This document shows positions 53,582-62,564 of a DNA stretch of 64,000 nt, one piece after another. How positions within the stretch are numbered: position 1 is the stretch's first letter; every line of letters begins with the position of its first letter. The DNA is from Arthrobacter sp. SDTb3-6 (GTDB lineage: Bacteria > Actinomycetota > Actinomycetes > Actinomycetales > Micrococcaceae), in assembly GCF_013376095.1 (NCBI RefSeq), contig NZ_JAAMFN010000017.1, positions 1 to 64,000 of the forward strand. The letters are read 5' to 3'. Made by a program: the position numbers and the translations under genes. The notes below the pieces were generated by a model. That model was not told the DNA's origin. It did not search any database and saw only the letters and a list, made by a program, of their open reading frames with translations.

Positions 53582-54925
53582 TCAGCGCATGTCGCCGCTG
53601 AGGTCCGCGGTGCGGCCTTCCTTGGTGGCCATGACGCACACGGCCGCCACCACGAAGGCCAGGGCCCAGGCCACGCCCACCAGCCACAGCGAGCCGCCGG
53701 CCAGCAGGACCAGGCTGCTGGCGATCAGGGGCGTGAAGCCGGCGCCCAGCGTGGAGGAGGACTGGTAGGTCAGCGAGGCGCCGGTGTAGCGGATGCGGGT
53801 GGGGAACAGCTCCGCCACGTACGCGCCGAACGGGCCGAAGATGACGCCCTGGATGATGCCGTTGGCCAGGAACAGGCCGATCGCGAAGCCCAGCAGGGTG
53901 TGTGTCTGCAGGAGCCAGAGGATCGGGAAGGCCAGCACGGCGCCGGCAATCATGCCGGCGAGCATGACGGGTCGGCGGCCGAACCTGTCGCTGAGCCGGG
54001 CGGCGAACCAGATGCCCACGATCGTGAGCATGGCGCCGACGGCCTTGACGTTCAGCACGCCGGTCTGGCTGACACCGTGGTCCACCGCGTAGGCAATGGC
54101 CCAGACCGTCATCAGGCCCTGCACGGTGTAGGAGCTCATGCCCGCCAGTGTGCCCAGGATCAGGTTCTTGGGGTACTTGGTGAAGACCTCCAGCAGCGGC
54201 ACGCGCTTCTTTTCCGCCGTTTTCTCCAGTTCCAGGAACAGCGGCGTCTCGGCCACCTTCAACCGGATCACCAGGCCCACGGCCACGAGCGCCAGGCTGA
54301 CCAGGAACGGCACGCGCCAGCCCCATGCCAGGAACTGTGCCCGGGGCATGACCGAGAAGGCCGAGACCATCAGCGTGGCCATGACGGCGCCGGCGGGCCC
54401 GCCCATGTTGGCGAAGCTGGCGGCAAAGCCGCGGCGCTTGGACGGGGCGTGTTCCAGGGCAACCAGCATGGCGCCACCCCATTCCCCGCCGACGGCGATG
54501 CCCTGGATCAGGCGCAGCACCACCAGCAGGATGGGCGCAGCGAGTCCGATCTGCGCCGTCGTGGGCAGCAGCCCGATGGATGCGGTGCCCAGGCCCATCA
54601 TCACCATGGAGACAATCAGGCAGCCCTTCCGGCCGAGCCTGTCGCCGAAGTGGCCGAAGATGGCCCCGCCCAGCGGGCGGGCGGCGTACCCCACGGCCAG
54701 GGTGCCGAAGGAGGCGAACAACCCCACGGCGGGCGGGATGTTGGCGAAGAAGACCTTGTTGAACACCAGGCTGGCCGCCATCGCATAGAGCACGAAGTCG
54801 TAAAACTCAATGGCGCTGCCGATAAAGCTTGATGCCAGGATCCGCCGCATGGCGGAGGTGTTCAGGCTGTCTTCCCGCACGGCATGTCCCTGGCGGGGGT
54901 TGGTCTTGTTGCTTGTCATAGTCAT
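53582..54925 (-). CDS. MFS metabolite:H+ symporter (MHS family)
   Basis: The 447-residue product has 12 transmembrane segments with MHS signatures ASSFIGSAIEFYDFVLYAMAASLVF, HFGDRLGRKG, LRLIQGIAVGGEWGGAMLVALEHAP and ARLSDRFGRRP. Members import organic acids including aromatic acids. The start overlaps the metallo-hydrolase stop by ATGA. By position at the end of the hpa island it may import hydroxyphenylacetate or a related acid; this is inference. Confidence 0.9.
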   Translation of the reverse strand: MTMTSNKTNPRQGHAVREDSLNTSAMRRILASSFIGSAIEFYDFVLYAMAASLVFNKVFFANIPPAVGLFASFGTLAVGYAARPLGGAIFGHFGDRLGRKGCLIVSMVMMGLGTASIGLLPTTAQIGLAAPILLVVLRLIQGIAVGGEWGGAMLVALEHAPSKRRGFAASFANMGGPAGAVMATLMVSAFSVMPRAQFLAWGWRVPFLVSLALVAVGLVIRLKVAETPLFLELEKTAEKKRVPLLEVFTKYPKNLILGTLAGMSSYTVQGLMTVWAIAYAVDHGVSQTGVLNVKAVGAMLTIVGIWFAARLSDRFGRRPVMLAGMIAGAVLAFPILWLLQTHTLLGFAIGLFLANGIIQGVIFGPFGAYVAELFPTRIRYTGASLTYQSSSTLGAGFTPLIASSLVLLAGGSLWLVGVAWALAFVVAAVCVMATKEGRTADLSGDMR

Positions 54926-55992
54926 CTCGCGGAAACCATTTCTTCCATTGTGCGCGTGGCGGGGGCGCTGTGGCCAAAGGGGATGGAGTCAAGGTCGTCG
55001 GGGACGTAATAGTCCCCGGCGAAATCGGCCCCTGCCTGCTGCCAGACGGACAGCGGTGTGGTCCCGGGAACCAGGTGGTGCAGGGCCAAGGCCCCGGCCC
55101 CTGCCCGGGTTGCCAGCTCCACGGCCTCCGCGGCGCTGGTGTGGGACTTGCGGTGGTGGTCCCCGGATGCCCGGCCTGTCCCGTCGGAGGAACCGCCGTA
55201 GGTCTTGTTGACCCAGTCAAAGTCGATGGCCTCGTGCAGCAGCAGGTCGGTGCCGCGCGCCAGCCGGACCAGGTTTTCGCACGGCGCGGTGTCCCCGGAG
55301 ATCGTCACGGAGCCGGCCGCGGTGTCGAAGCGGAAGGCGAAGGCCGGGGCGATCGGCGGGTGCTCCACGAGCGTTGCCGTGACCGTGACCAGCTCGTCCG
55401 AATAAATTTCAAACGGTTCCATCCCCTGCGGCGTGGGGTTGCCGTTGGGCGAATAGCCGGCCTCCGCCGGGATGGCGATGTCCTGCGGCACAAAGTAGTC
55501 AAAGGGCGACGGGCGCAGGCTGTCCAGGATCCTGTCGTTGAGGTCGGTGGCGTAGGCGGCCATCAGGTGGTTGAACATGCCGGTGATGCCCGGCGTCGGG
55601 TTGTCCGGGAACACGGGCGACGGCGGCACCGTGGCCCGGGCGGAGACCGGGGGCAGTGCGCCGCGGTCGCCGGGTCCCACCAGGTGGATCTTGTGCTGTC
55701 CGGCCCCGAAGGTGAACAGGCCGAAGATGGCCAGGGAGCCCAGGTCGATGGTGTGGTCCGAGTGCAGGTGTGTGACGAAGATGCCGCGCAGGGAACTGAC
55801 GGGAAGGTTGGCCAGCATCATCTGCCGGCCCACCCCGTGCCCCGCATCCACGAGGTAGGTGGCCTCCCCGACCACGACGGCGGTCGCGATCCCCGAGCGC
55901 TTCCCGGCGTTTTCGCCCGTCCACCAGCGGGGGCCGCCGGCGGTGCCGAGCGTGACCACCCGGGGCGTAAGGTCTGGGACTTGCCGGCTCAT
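54922..55992 (-). CDS. MBL-fold metallo-hydrolase, RNase Z-like
   Basis: The 356-residue product has the metal-binding motif THLHSDH, downstream ISGDTAPCENLVRLA and LLHEAIDFDW, and ALHHLVPG, the pattern of RNase Z-like MBL proteins. The sequence WWTGENAGKRSGIATAVVV near the start is shared by a subgroup beside transporters. The flexible arm expected of tRNase Z is not seen, so the substrate is probably a small ester or lactone. It is coupled to the MFS gene by ATGA. Confidence 0.85.
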   Translation of the reverse strand: MSRQVPDLTPRVVTLGTAGGPRWWTGENAGKRSGIATAVVVGEATYLVDAGHGVGRQMMLANLPVSSLRGIFVTHLHSDHTIDLGSLAIFGLFTFGAGQHKIHLVGPGDRGALPPVSARATVPPSPVFPDNPTPGITGMFNHLMAAYATDLNDRILDSLRPSPFDYFVPQDIAIPAEAGYSPNGNPTPQGMEPFEIYSDELVTVTATLVEHPPIAPAFAFRFDTAAGSVTISGDTAPCENLVRLARGTDLLLHEAIDFDWVNKTYGGSSDGTGRASGDHHRKSHTSAAEAVELATRAGAGALALHHLVPGTTPLSVWQQAGADFAGDYYVPDDLDSIPFGHSAPATRTMEEMVSAR

Positions 55993-56082
55993 TGCCTGCC
56001 TCCTGTATCTGCAGCCCGACCGGCTGCGACGATGGTGTGGATCGCTTTTCTTCCACTATCGTGCGCCAGCTCACAGTGTTTG

Positions 56083-56118
56083 AAAAACGGTTTTATGCGT
56101 GCACTAAAACTGGTTTTA
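56083..56118. promoter_or_regulatory. Repeated AT-rich palindromes upstream of DUF347 gene
   Basis: TAAAACTGGTTTTA (56105-56118) has perfect TAAAAC/GTTTTA arms. AAAAACGGTTTTA (56083-56095) is a close copy about two helical turns away. They lie in the 185-bp gap before the DUF347 gene and also upstream of the divergent metallo-hydrolase. Operator candidate, regulator unknown. Confidence 0.5.
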
Positions 56119-56177
56119 CTTATGTTCCGGCAGCCCTTCCCGGCAACCTCCCAGCCGACGGTTGGAGAATGCATGGC

Positions 56178-56984
56178 ATGCCTGAGGATTTTTCACCGAA
56201 TACAACCCTGCCCGCCGCGACGGACCGGGGGGTCCGCAGCCTGGTCTCCAAGGTCCCTGAAGTGACGGCGTTGTTTTGGGTCATCAAGGTGCTGACCACC
56301 GGCATGGGTGAGACCACCAGCGACTACCTCGCCCACACGATCGATCCCGTCATCGCCGTGGGGATCGGCGCCGTGTGCTTCGCGGCCGCCCTGGCACTGC
56401 AGTTCTCCGTCAAGCGGTACATCCCGTGGGTGTACTGGCTGGCCGTGGCCATGGTCAGCGTTTTCGGCACCATGGCCGCCGACGTGTTGCACGTGGGCCT
56501 GGGCATCCCCTACGTGGCCTCGACAATCTTCTACGCCGTGGTTCTGGCGGCGGTGTTTTTCCTGTGGCACCGCACGGAAAAAACGCTGTCCATCCACAGC
56601 ATCCACTCGCCCCGGCGCGAAATGTTCTACTGGGCTGCCGTGCTGGCCACCTTCGCCCTGGGCACGGCTGCCGGCGACCTCACCGCCGTCACCCTGCAGC
56701 TGGGCTACCTGGGCTCCGGCGTGCTTTTTGCCGTGGCCATTGCCGTTCCGGCGCTTGCGTACTGGAAGTTCGGGCTGAAGGCCATCCCCGCCTTTTGGGC
56801 TGCCTACATTGTCACCCGGCCACTCGGGGCGTCGTTCGCCGACTGGATGGGCGTCTCCCATGCCCGGGGCGGACTGGATTGGGGCACCGCACCGGTCAGC
56901 CTCGGCTGGGCCGCGGCCATCGTTGTGCTGGTGGCGGTGCTGGCCGCCCTGCAGCGGCGCACCAAGGCGCAGACGGGCGCATAG
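56178..56984 (+). CDS. DUF347 repeat membrane protein (COG4705)
   Basis: The 268-residue product has about eight transmembrane segments made of four repeats, each with aromatic, Gly and Asp positions: ALFWVIKVLTTGMGETTSDYL, IPWVYWLAVAMVSVFGTMAADVL, MFYWAAVLATFALGTAAGDL, FWAAYIVTRPLGASFADWMG. This is the DUF347 pattern; function unknown. ATG 56178 gives 10 nt to GGAG (56164-56167); ATG 56169 in frame is too close to it. Confidence 0.85.
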   Translation: MPEDFSPNTTLPAATDRGVRSLVSKVPEVTALFWVIKVLTTGMGETTSDYLAHTIDPVIAVGIGAVCFAAALALQFSVKRYIPWVYWLAVAMVSVFGTMAADVLHVGLGIPYVASTIFYAVVLAAVFFLWHRTEKTLSIHSIHSPRREMFYWAAVLATFALGTAAGDLTAVTLQLGYLGSGVLFAVAIAVPALAYWKFGLKAIPAFWAAYIVTRPLGASFADWMGVSHARGGLDWGTAPVSLGWAAAIVVLVAVLAALQRRTKAQTGA

Positions 56985-57069
56985 GGCCGGACGCCGCCGC
57001 GGGAAGTCGCCGCCGCGGGGCGCCTGCCGCGTGACGACGGCATGGGCCCGACCCCGGCATCAGCCCGGT

Positions 57070-58845
57070 TCAGGCCCCGGCCCGCGCCAGGAGCCGCAGG
57101 ACGGCTTCCTGGCTGAGCCAGCCTTTCAGGACCCCGCCATCAACGACGGGCAGCCCGCCGCCTGCCGGGGAGTCCAGCACCAGATCAACCACGGAGTCCA
57201 GGGTGGCCGCAGGGGCCGCCGTGGCAACGTGCTCGGCGAGCGCGGACAGCGCCGGCCCCTGTCGGTCCTCGCTTCCCGCCAGCGCTTCGGACAGCAATTG
57301 GAGGGTGACGACGCCGGCCAGCCGGCCGGCGTCGTCCGTGACGGGCAGGCTGTGCCTGCCGGAGGCCAGGAGCAGGTGCGAGCCCTGGGCCGCGCTGAGG
57401 TTGCCGTCCAGGGACCGGCGGCCGGCATCCATCACGGAGTCCACGCGGGTGGCCTGCATGAGTTCGGTCCCGGGGTGCCGGGTGAGGTCCACGCCGCGGC
57501 GGCTGAGTTTGAGGGTGTAGATGGTGTCCGGGGACAGGAGCTTGGACACCCCGGCGGAGACCACAATGGCGAACATGATCGGCAGGATGATCGAATACTC
57601 GCCGGTCATCTCAACCATGATGATGACGGCGGTGATCGGGGCGCGCGCGGCCCCGGCGAAGACCGCGCCCATGCCCACGAGCGCGAACGTCCCCACCTGG
57701 CCGTGGAGCGCCGGATCGATGATCCCCACAACTTCCCCGAATGCGGCACCCAGCATGGCGCCGATGAACAGGGACGGGGCAAACACGCCGCCCGAGCCGC
57801 CGATCCCTATGGTCAGGCTCGTGGCCACGATCTTGCCCACCAACAGCAGCAGCAAAAAGCCCACCGCATAGCGGCCGTCCACGCCGGCCTGCAACACGGG
57901 GTACCCCACCCCGTACATCTGCGGCAGGGCCAGCAGGAGCAGCCCCAGCAACAGCCCGCCAACGGCGGGCCGGAGCCAGTTGGGGATGCGGCGTGCCGCG
58001 AAGTCGCACGCGTCCTCGATCCCGTACAGCACCCGGGTGAACCCCACCCCGGCCAGGGCCGCCAGCAGCCCCAGCAGCAGAAACAGCGGGTACTCCCAGC
58101 CGCCGCCCAGATGGAAGGGCGGAAGCTGCAGGAAGGCCTTGTCGCCCAGGAACGTCCGCCCCACCACGGAGGCGGCCACGGAGGCCAGCACCACCGCGCC
58201 GAAGGAGCCGGCCTCGAAGTCCGCCAGCAGCAGCTCCAGGGCAAAAAAGACCCCCGCAATGGGGGCGTTGAAGGTCGCCGCAATGCCTCCCGCTGCGCCA
58301 CAGGCCACCAGGGTGCGCACCCTGGCATCCGGCATCCGGAACACCCGGGCCAGCCAGGATCCCAGGGCCGAGCCGATCTGCACGATCGGCCCTTCACGGC
58401 CAACGGACCCCCCGGACCCGATGCAGATGGCCGAGGCCAGGGCCTTGACCACGGCCACCTGGCCCTTGATCCGCCCGCCGTGCCGGCTGACGGCATACAT
58501 GACCTCGGGGACGCCGTGGCCGCGGGCCTCCGGCGCGAAGCGCTGGACCAGCGGCCCGTAGACCAGCCCGCCCGCGGCGGGGGCGAGGACGACAAAAAAC
58601 GGGCCCAGCCAAGGCAGCCACGGATGTGCCGGGTGGCCCTGGACCGCCGAATAGTCAAGGTGCCCGGAAAAAAACAGGGTGGCCGCGGAGATCATCCAGC
58701 GAAACGCGACGGCGGCGAACCCGGCCCCTGCACCCACCACCAGTGCCACGCTGATCAACTGGTAGCCGCCTTCCGAAGCGGGCCGCCAAATGGTCCGCCA
58801 GGCAGCTGAAAGGGTGCGTCGGGGTGTGCCGATGCCGTTGGACAT
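57070..58845 (-). CDS. ClC-type chloride channel/antiporter with CBS pair
   Basis: The 591-residue product has the ClC signatures GSGGSVGREGPIVQ (with the gating Glu typical of H+/Cl- exchangers) and GIGGSGGVFAPSLFIGAMLG, about 16-18 membrane helices, and a C-terminal tail with two CBS-like segments (about 460-590). ATG 58845 has TGAGGA 8 nt upstream; GTG 58872 is an alternative. The gene is divergent from a MarR gene. Chloride or fluoride efflux, or acid resistance, are possible roles. Confidence 0.9.
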   Translation of the reverse strand: MSNGIGTPRRTLSAAWRTIWRPASEGGYQLISVALVVGAGAGFAAVAFRWMISAATLFFSGHLDYSAVQGHPAHPWLPWLGPFFVVLAPAAGGLVYGPLVQRFAPEARGHGVPEVMYAVSRHGGRIKGQVAVVKALASAICIGSGGSVGREGPIVQIGSALGSWLARVFRMPDARVRTLVACGAAGGIAATFNAPIAGVFFALELLLADFEAGSFGAVVLASVAASVVGRTFLGDKAFLQLPPFHLGGGWEYPLFLLLGLLAALAGVGFTRVLYGIEDACDFAARRIPNWLRPAVGGLLLGLLLLALPQMYGVGYPVLQAGVDGRYAVGFLLLLLVGKIVATSLTIGIGGSGGVFAPSLFIGAMLGAAFGEVVGIIDPALHGQVGTFALVGMGAVFAGAARAPITAVIIMVEMTGEYSIILPIMFAIVVSAGVSKLLSPDTIYTLKLSRRGVDLTRHPGTELMQATRVDSVMDAGRRSLDGNLSAAQGSHLLLASGRHSLPVTDDAGRLAGVVTLQLLSEALAGSEDRQGPALSALAEHVATAAPAATLDSVVDLVLDSPAGGGLPVVDGGVLKGWLSQEAVLRLLARAGA

Positions 58846-58875
58846 GCAGGGAATCCTCACTTCATGGCTCACGCC

Positions 58876-58903
58876 TAAATTTCATGCGATTAAATTTCAT
58901 GCG
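58876..58903. promoter_or_regulatory. 13-bp direct repeat in divergent clc/marR promoter
   Basis: TAAATTTCATGCG occurs at 58876-58888 and 58891-58903, a 15-bp period. The gap 58846-58931 is AT-rich and holds TACAAT (58908-58913) as a possible -10 for marR. The copies may be a regulator site, probably for the adjacent MarR. Confidence 0.5.
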
Positions 58904-58931
58904 GTCGTACAATATATGTCATACTGCAATT

Positions 58932-59411
58932 ATGCATGCTAGCACCCCTCCTTCCGCCCCCGGAGACGCGATCGCTGAAACGTTGACGGCCTCACGGGCG
59001 CTGTTGGGCGTGATTGCCCGGTCCCTGGCCACCGTCATGGACACCGTGACGCTGCCCCAGTTCAGGGTGCTGGTGGTGCTTTCCGACTTTGGCCCGCTCC
59101 GCATGGGGGACCTGGCCGGCAGGCTCGGCGCCAACCAATCAAGCTTCAGCCGCTTCGCCGACAGGATGGTGACGGCCGGATTGATCACCCGGCAGGTGGG
59201 GACGGCCAGCCGCCGGGAGGTCATCATGTCACTCACCGAACACGGCAGGAACGTCCACAGCACCGTGACGGAAGCCCGCCGCACGGAGATCGCCACGCTC
59301 CTGGGCACGCTTTCCCCCACGGAACGCGAGGCGGTCAAGACCGGCTTTGAAGTCTTCGCCCGGGCTGCCGGGGAACCCTCCGCGGCCGAGCTGATGATAG
59401 CGGGGCTTTGA
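58932..59411 (+). CDS. MarR-family transcriptional regulator
   Basis: The 159-residue product has the MarR winged helix (FRVLVVLSDFGPLRMGDLAGRLGANQSSFSRFADRMVTAGLITRQVGTASRREVIMSLTEHG). It is divergent from the ClC gene and its stop is 2 bp from the CtaG-like start, so it leads a four-gene operon of redox and copper assembly genes. No ribosome site is clear at ATG 58932. Confidence 0.9.
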   Translation: MHASTPPSAPGDAIAETLTASRALLGVIARSLATVMDTVTLPQFRVLVVLSDFGPLRMGDLAGRLGANQSSFSRFADRMVTAGLITRQVGTASRREVIMSLTEHGRNVHSTVTEARRTEIATLLGTLSPTEREAVKTGFEVFARAAGEPSAAELMIAGL

Positions 59412-59413
59412 GC

Positions 59414-60451
59414 GTGCAGCTGCTGTCCGGCATGCCGCCCATGCCCGGCATGGGAAACCCCCACGCAGTCATGGCCGGGCCCATGTGGATGCCCACCGCC
59501 CCACCCACCGTGGCGAACGTGCTGGCCTGGCATCCGCAGCCGATCCCCGTGCTGCCCGTCCTGGCCGTGGTCCTGCTGCTCGGCTACGGCGCCGGACTGC
59601 TGGTGCTGCGCCGCCGCGGGGTGGCATGGCCGGTGGGGCGCACCCTGATGTGGCTTGTCGGCGTGGCGAGCATCCTGTTTGTCACGGGCACCGGCATTGA
59701 CGGCTACGGCATGGAGCTCTTCAGCATCCACATGGTCCAGCACATGGCGTTGAACATGCTCTGCCCGGTCTTTTTGGTGCTCGGCGCCCCCATCACCCTG
59801 CTGCTGCGGGTGCTGCCGGCCGGCCACGGCCGCCGCGGCACGGTGCGCCGCGGCCTGCTGCGCGTCCTCCATTCGGTGCCGGCCTCCATCCTCACCCATC
59901 CCGTGGTGACGTTCGCGCTGTTCGTCATGAGCCTGTACGGGCTCTATTTCACCCCCGCCTTCGACTACCTGATGGGCACCTGGTGGGGGCACAACATCAT
60001 GTTGATCCACTTCCTGATGATCGGCTTCCTGTACTTTTGGGGAATTCTGGGTGTGGACCCCTCCCCGCGCCAGACCGGCCGGGGGCTGCGCGGCATCTCC
60101 GGGGAGGTCGTCCCGGTGCTGGAACTGGCCGCCACCACCCCGTTCCACGCGTTCTTCGGCGTGGTGGTCATGATGTCCACCACGCTGCTGGTGCACTTTT
60201 ATGCCACGCCCATGCCGGGCTGGAACATCATGCCGCTGGCGGACCAGGGCACGGGCGGCGGGATCGCCTGGGGCTTTACCGAATTCCCCACGCTGCTGGT
60301 GCTCGGCGTCCTGGTCTCCAAGTGGCAGCGCTCCGATGCGCGCAAGACGGCGGCCGCCGAGCGCCGGGCCGCCCGCGTGGGGGACGTGGACCTGGAGGAC
60401 TACAACAGCTACCTGCAGGGCCTGGCCTCCCGGGACAAGGGGCCGCAGTGA
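59414..60451 (+). CDS. Cytochrome c oxidase assembly protein, CtaG/Caa3 type
   Basis: The 345-residue product has seven to eight transmembrane helices and CtaG-like motifs HMVQHMALNMLCPVFLVLGAP, HPVVTFALFVMSLYGLYFTP, HNIMLIHFLMIGFLYFW and TPFHAFFGVVVMMS, rich in His and Met. The N-terminus is Met-rich (GMPPMPGMGNPHAVMAGPMW), compatible with copper binding. CtaG inserts copper in terminal oxidases. GTG 59414 is chosen; TTG 59408 overlaps the marR stop. Confidence 0.87.
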   Translation: MQLLSGMPPMPGMGNPHAVMAGPMWMPTAPPTVANVLAWHPQPIPVLPVLAVVLLLGYGAGLLVLRRRGVAWPVGRTLMWLVGVASILFVTGTGIDGYGMELFSIHMVQHMALNMLCPVFLVLGAPITLLLRVLPAGHGRRGTVRRGLLRVLHSVPASILTHPVVTFALFVMSLYGLYFTPAFDYLMGTWWGHNIMLIHFLMIGFLYFWGILGVDPSPRQTGRGLRGISGEVVPVLELAATTPFHAFFGVVVMMSTTLLVHFYATPMPGWNIMPLADQGTGGGIAWGFTEFPTLLVLGVLVSKWQRSDARKTAAAERRAARVGDVDLEDYNSYLQGLASRDKGPQ

Positions 60452-61344
60452 GCCCGCTGGCGGTCGCGGCCGCCACCAGCTACGCCTTCACCCTGGGCCT
60501 GGTGGCCGCCGTCAACCCGTGCGGGTTCCCGCTGCTTCCGGCCTACCTGGCCCTGTTCACCGGCAGGCCCGACGGCGGCGGCACCGGCCGCGCGGCCCGG
60601 GCCGCCCGCGGCCTGGTCTCCGGCGCCGGGGTCACGTGCGGCTTCACGGCTGTCTTTGGCACGCTCGGGCTGGTCCTGGTCTCCGGTGCCGCACTGGCCT
60701 CGGGATGGCTGCCGTGGTTCATGGTGGCGGCGGGCGCACTGATGGCGGCCCTGGGCATTTCAACGCTTTGCGGGCGCCCCCTTTACCTCCGGCTGCCCGC
60801 GCCCCGGCTGGCACCGGGCGGACGGACGTTCGCTGCGACGTTCATGTTCGGCATCGCCTACGCCATCGGTTCCCTCAGCTGCGCCCTCCCCCTGTTCCTG
60901 GCCGCCGTGGGCGGCTCGTTCACCCGGCTGGGTTTTTGGGCCGGCCTGGGCTGCTACCTTGCCTATGCCTTGGGCATGGGATTGTTTGTCACCGGTGCCG
61001 CCGTGGCGACGGCGGTCGCGGGGGCCGGGCTGATGCGCCGTTTCCGGCAGGCCGGGCGCTTCCTGCCCGTCGTCTCCGGGACGGTGCTCGCCGTGTCAGG
61101 GCTCTACCTCGCCTACTACTGGACGGCCGAGCTGCTCCACTTTTCCCTGGCCGCCGGCCCCTTCGGCACCGTCTCCGCCGTGCAGGGGGACGTGACCTCA
61201 TTCATCGCGGGCCACATGGCCCTCATGGCCCTGCTCCTGCTCGCGGCAGTCCTCGCCGCCGTCGCCGCCGTCGCCCGCAAAAACTGGACCAGCCCCCGGG
61301 AAGCCCGCGGGGCGGAACCTTCGGAAGGAAACCCCCATGCCTGA
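60448..61344 (+). CDS. CcdA/DsbD-like cytochrome c biogenesis protein
   Basis: The 298-residue membrane protein has about seven to eight helices and the paired redox cysteines Cys25 (NPCGF) and Cys145 (SLSCALPLF), the hallmarks of CcdA, which carries electrons from cytosolic thioredoxin across the membrane. GTG 60448 overlaps the CtaG stop (GTGA). Its stop is overlapped 8 bp by the redoxin gene, its likely client. Confidence 0.88.
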   Translation: MSPLAVAAATSYAFTLGLVAAVNPCGFPLLPAYLALFTGRPDGGGTGRAARAARGLVSGAGVTCGFTAVFGTLGLVLVSGAALASGWLPWFMVAAGALMAALGISTLCGRPLYLRLPAPRLAPGGRTFAATFMFGIAYAIGSLSCALPLFLAAVGGSFTRLGFWAGLGCYLAYALGMGLFVTGAAVATAVAGAGLMRRFRQAGRFLPVVSGTVLAVSGLYLAYYWTAELLHFSLAAGPFGTVSAVQGDVTSFIAGHMALMALLLLAAVLAAVAAVARKNWTSPREARGAEPSEGNPHA

Positions 61345-62560
61345 AACACCAACACCGGCCGCCGCGCCACGCACCCGCGGCAGGGCGGTCCTGTGGGGCG
61401 TGGGCGGCCTGATGCTCCTGATGGCCGTGGTGGTGGTCCTGCTGCTCGCGGGCCTGGTGCCAAACACCCCGCCCGCCGCCCCGGCAGCCCAGGGGGCGGC
61501 CGCCGTCGAGCCCGGCATCAATGCGGCCGCCTCCACCCTGCTCCAGCTGGACCCGCAGGCCCGGCCGCTGCCCACGGCCCCGGCCCTCTCGCTGACCGAC
61601 CAGGACGGCAGGCACGTCACGCTGTCCCACTACCGCGGCAAGTCAGTGGTGCTGTCCTTCAACGACGACCGGTGCCAGGACCTGTGCACCCTGCTCGCCC
61701 AGGACGTGGTGGCCGCCAACAAGGACCTGGGCCCACATGCCAAGGACGTGGTGTTCCTATCCGTCAATGCCAACCCCTACTACCCGTCGACGGCGGCCGT
61801 GAAGGAATGGACGGACGGCCATGGCCTGGCCGGCGCGTCCAACTGGGTTTTTGCCACCGGCAGCCCGGACCAGCTGGCCAAAACGGCCGCGAACTACGGC
61901 GTGCCGATTGAGCTCAACCCCAAGACACGGGACGTGGTCCACGGCACGGAACTCTTCTTCATCGACCCGTCCGGGAAGGAGGCCGCCCTGGGGCAGTTTG
62001 GCACCTCATCCGCCAACACCGATCTCTACGGCCACGCGATGGCCCAGGCCGCGGTGGACCTGCTGTCCCATGCCGCCGCGATCCACGTTGGCGGTCCCTC
62101 CCCTGCGGCCCAGGCCGGCCGGACGGCAGCCTCCCTCAACGCCGCCGCGCCGGGCTTCACGCTGCCGCAACTGTCCCACCCGCACAGCAGCACGTCGCTG
62201 GGCGCGCTCAAGGGCAAGGTGACGGTGCTCAATTTCTGGGCCAGCACCTGCACGGCGTGCACCACGGAAATGCCCGCCATGGAACAGTCCTTCAAGGACC
62301 TGGGCAAAAACGTGAACTTTGTCGGCATCGACGTCGCCGACAACCCCGCCAGGGCCGCCGCCTTCGCCGCCCAATACGGCATCAGCTACCCCCTGCTCAG
62401 CGACACCGCCGGCACTGCCTCTGGCGCGTACCAGGTGCCCGGGCTGCCGTTCACCGCGGTGATTGGGGCCGACGGGACACTGCTGGTCCGCCACCCCGGC
62501 GCCATGACGGCCCAACAGCTCGAATACGTGCTCCAAAGCCTGGCCCAGGGCGGCAGCTGA
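61337..62560 (+). CDS. Sco1-like and TlpA-like fusion redoxin
   Basis: The 407-residue product has one N-terminal membrane anchor (19-41) and two extracytoplasmic thioredoxin-fold domains. The first (about 80-245) is Sco1/SenC-like: Cys113/Cys117 in DRCQDLC and His202 in DVVHGTELFFID, a copper site. The second (270-405) is TlpA/ResA-like with WASTCTACTTEMP (Cys305/Cys308). The fusion joins a copper carrier with its reductant. It overlaps the CcdA gene by 8 bp; CcdA would keep it reduced. Confidence 0.9.
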   Translation: MPETPTPAAAPRTRGRAVLWGVGGLMLLMAVVVVLLLAGLVPNTPPAAPAAQGAAAVEPGINAAASTLLQLDPQARPLPTAPALSLTDQDGRHVTLSHYRGKSVVLSFNDDRCQDLCTLLAQDVVAANKDLGPHAKDVVFLSVNANPYYPSTAAVKEWTDGHGLAGASNWVFATGSPDQLAKTAANYGVPIELNPKTRDVVHGTELFFIDPSGKEAALGQFGTSSANTDLYGHAMAQAAVDLLSHAAAIHVGGPSPAAQAGRTAASLNAAAPGFTLPQLSHPHSSTSLGALKGKVTVLNFWASTCTACTTEMPAMEQSFKDLGKNVNFVGIDVADNPARAAAFAAQYGISYPLLSDTAGTASGAYQVPGLPFTAVIGADGTLLVRHPGAMTAQQLEYVLQSLAQGGS

Positions 62561-62564
62561 CGCC

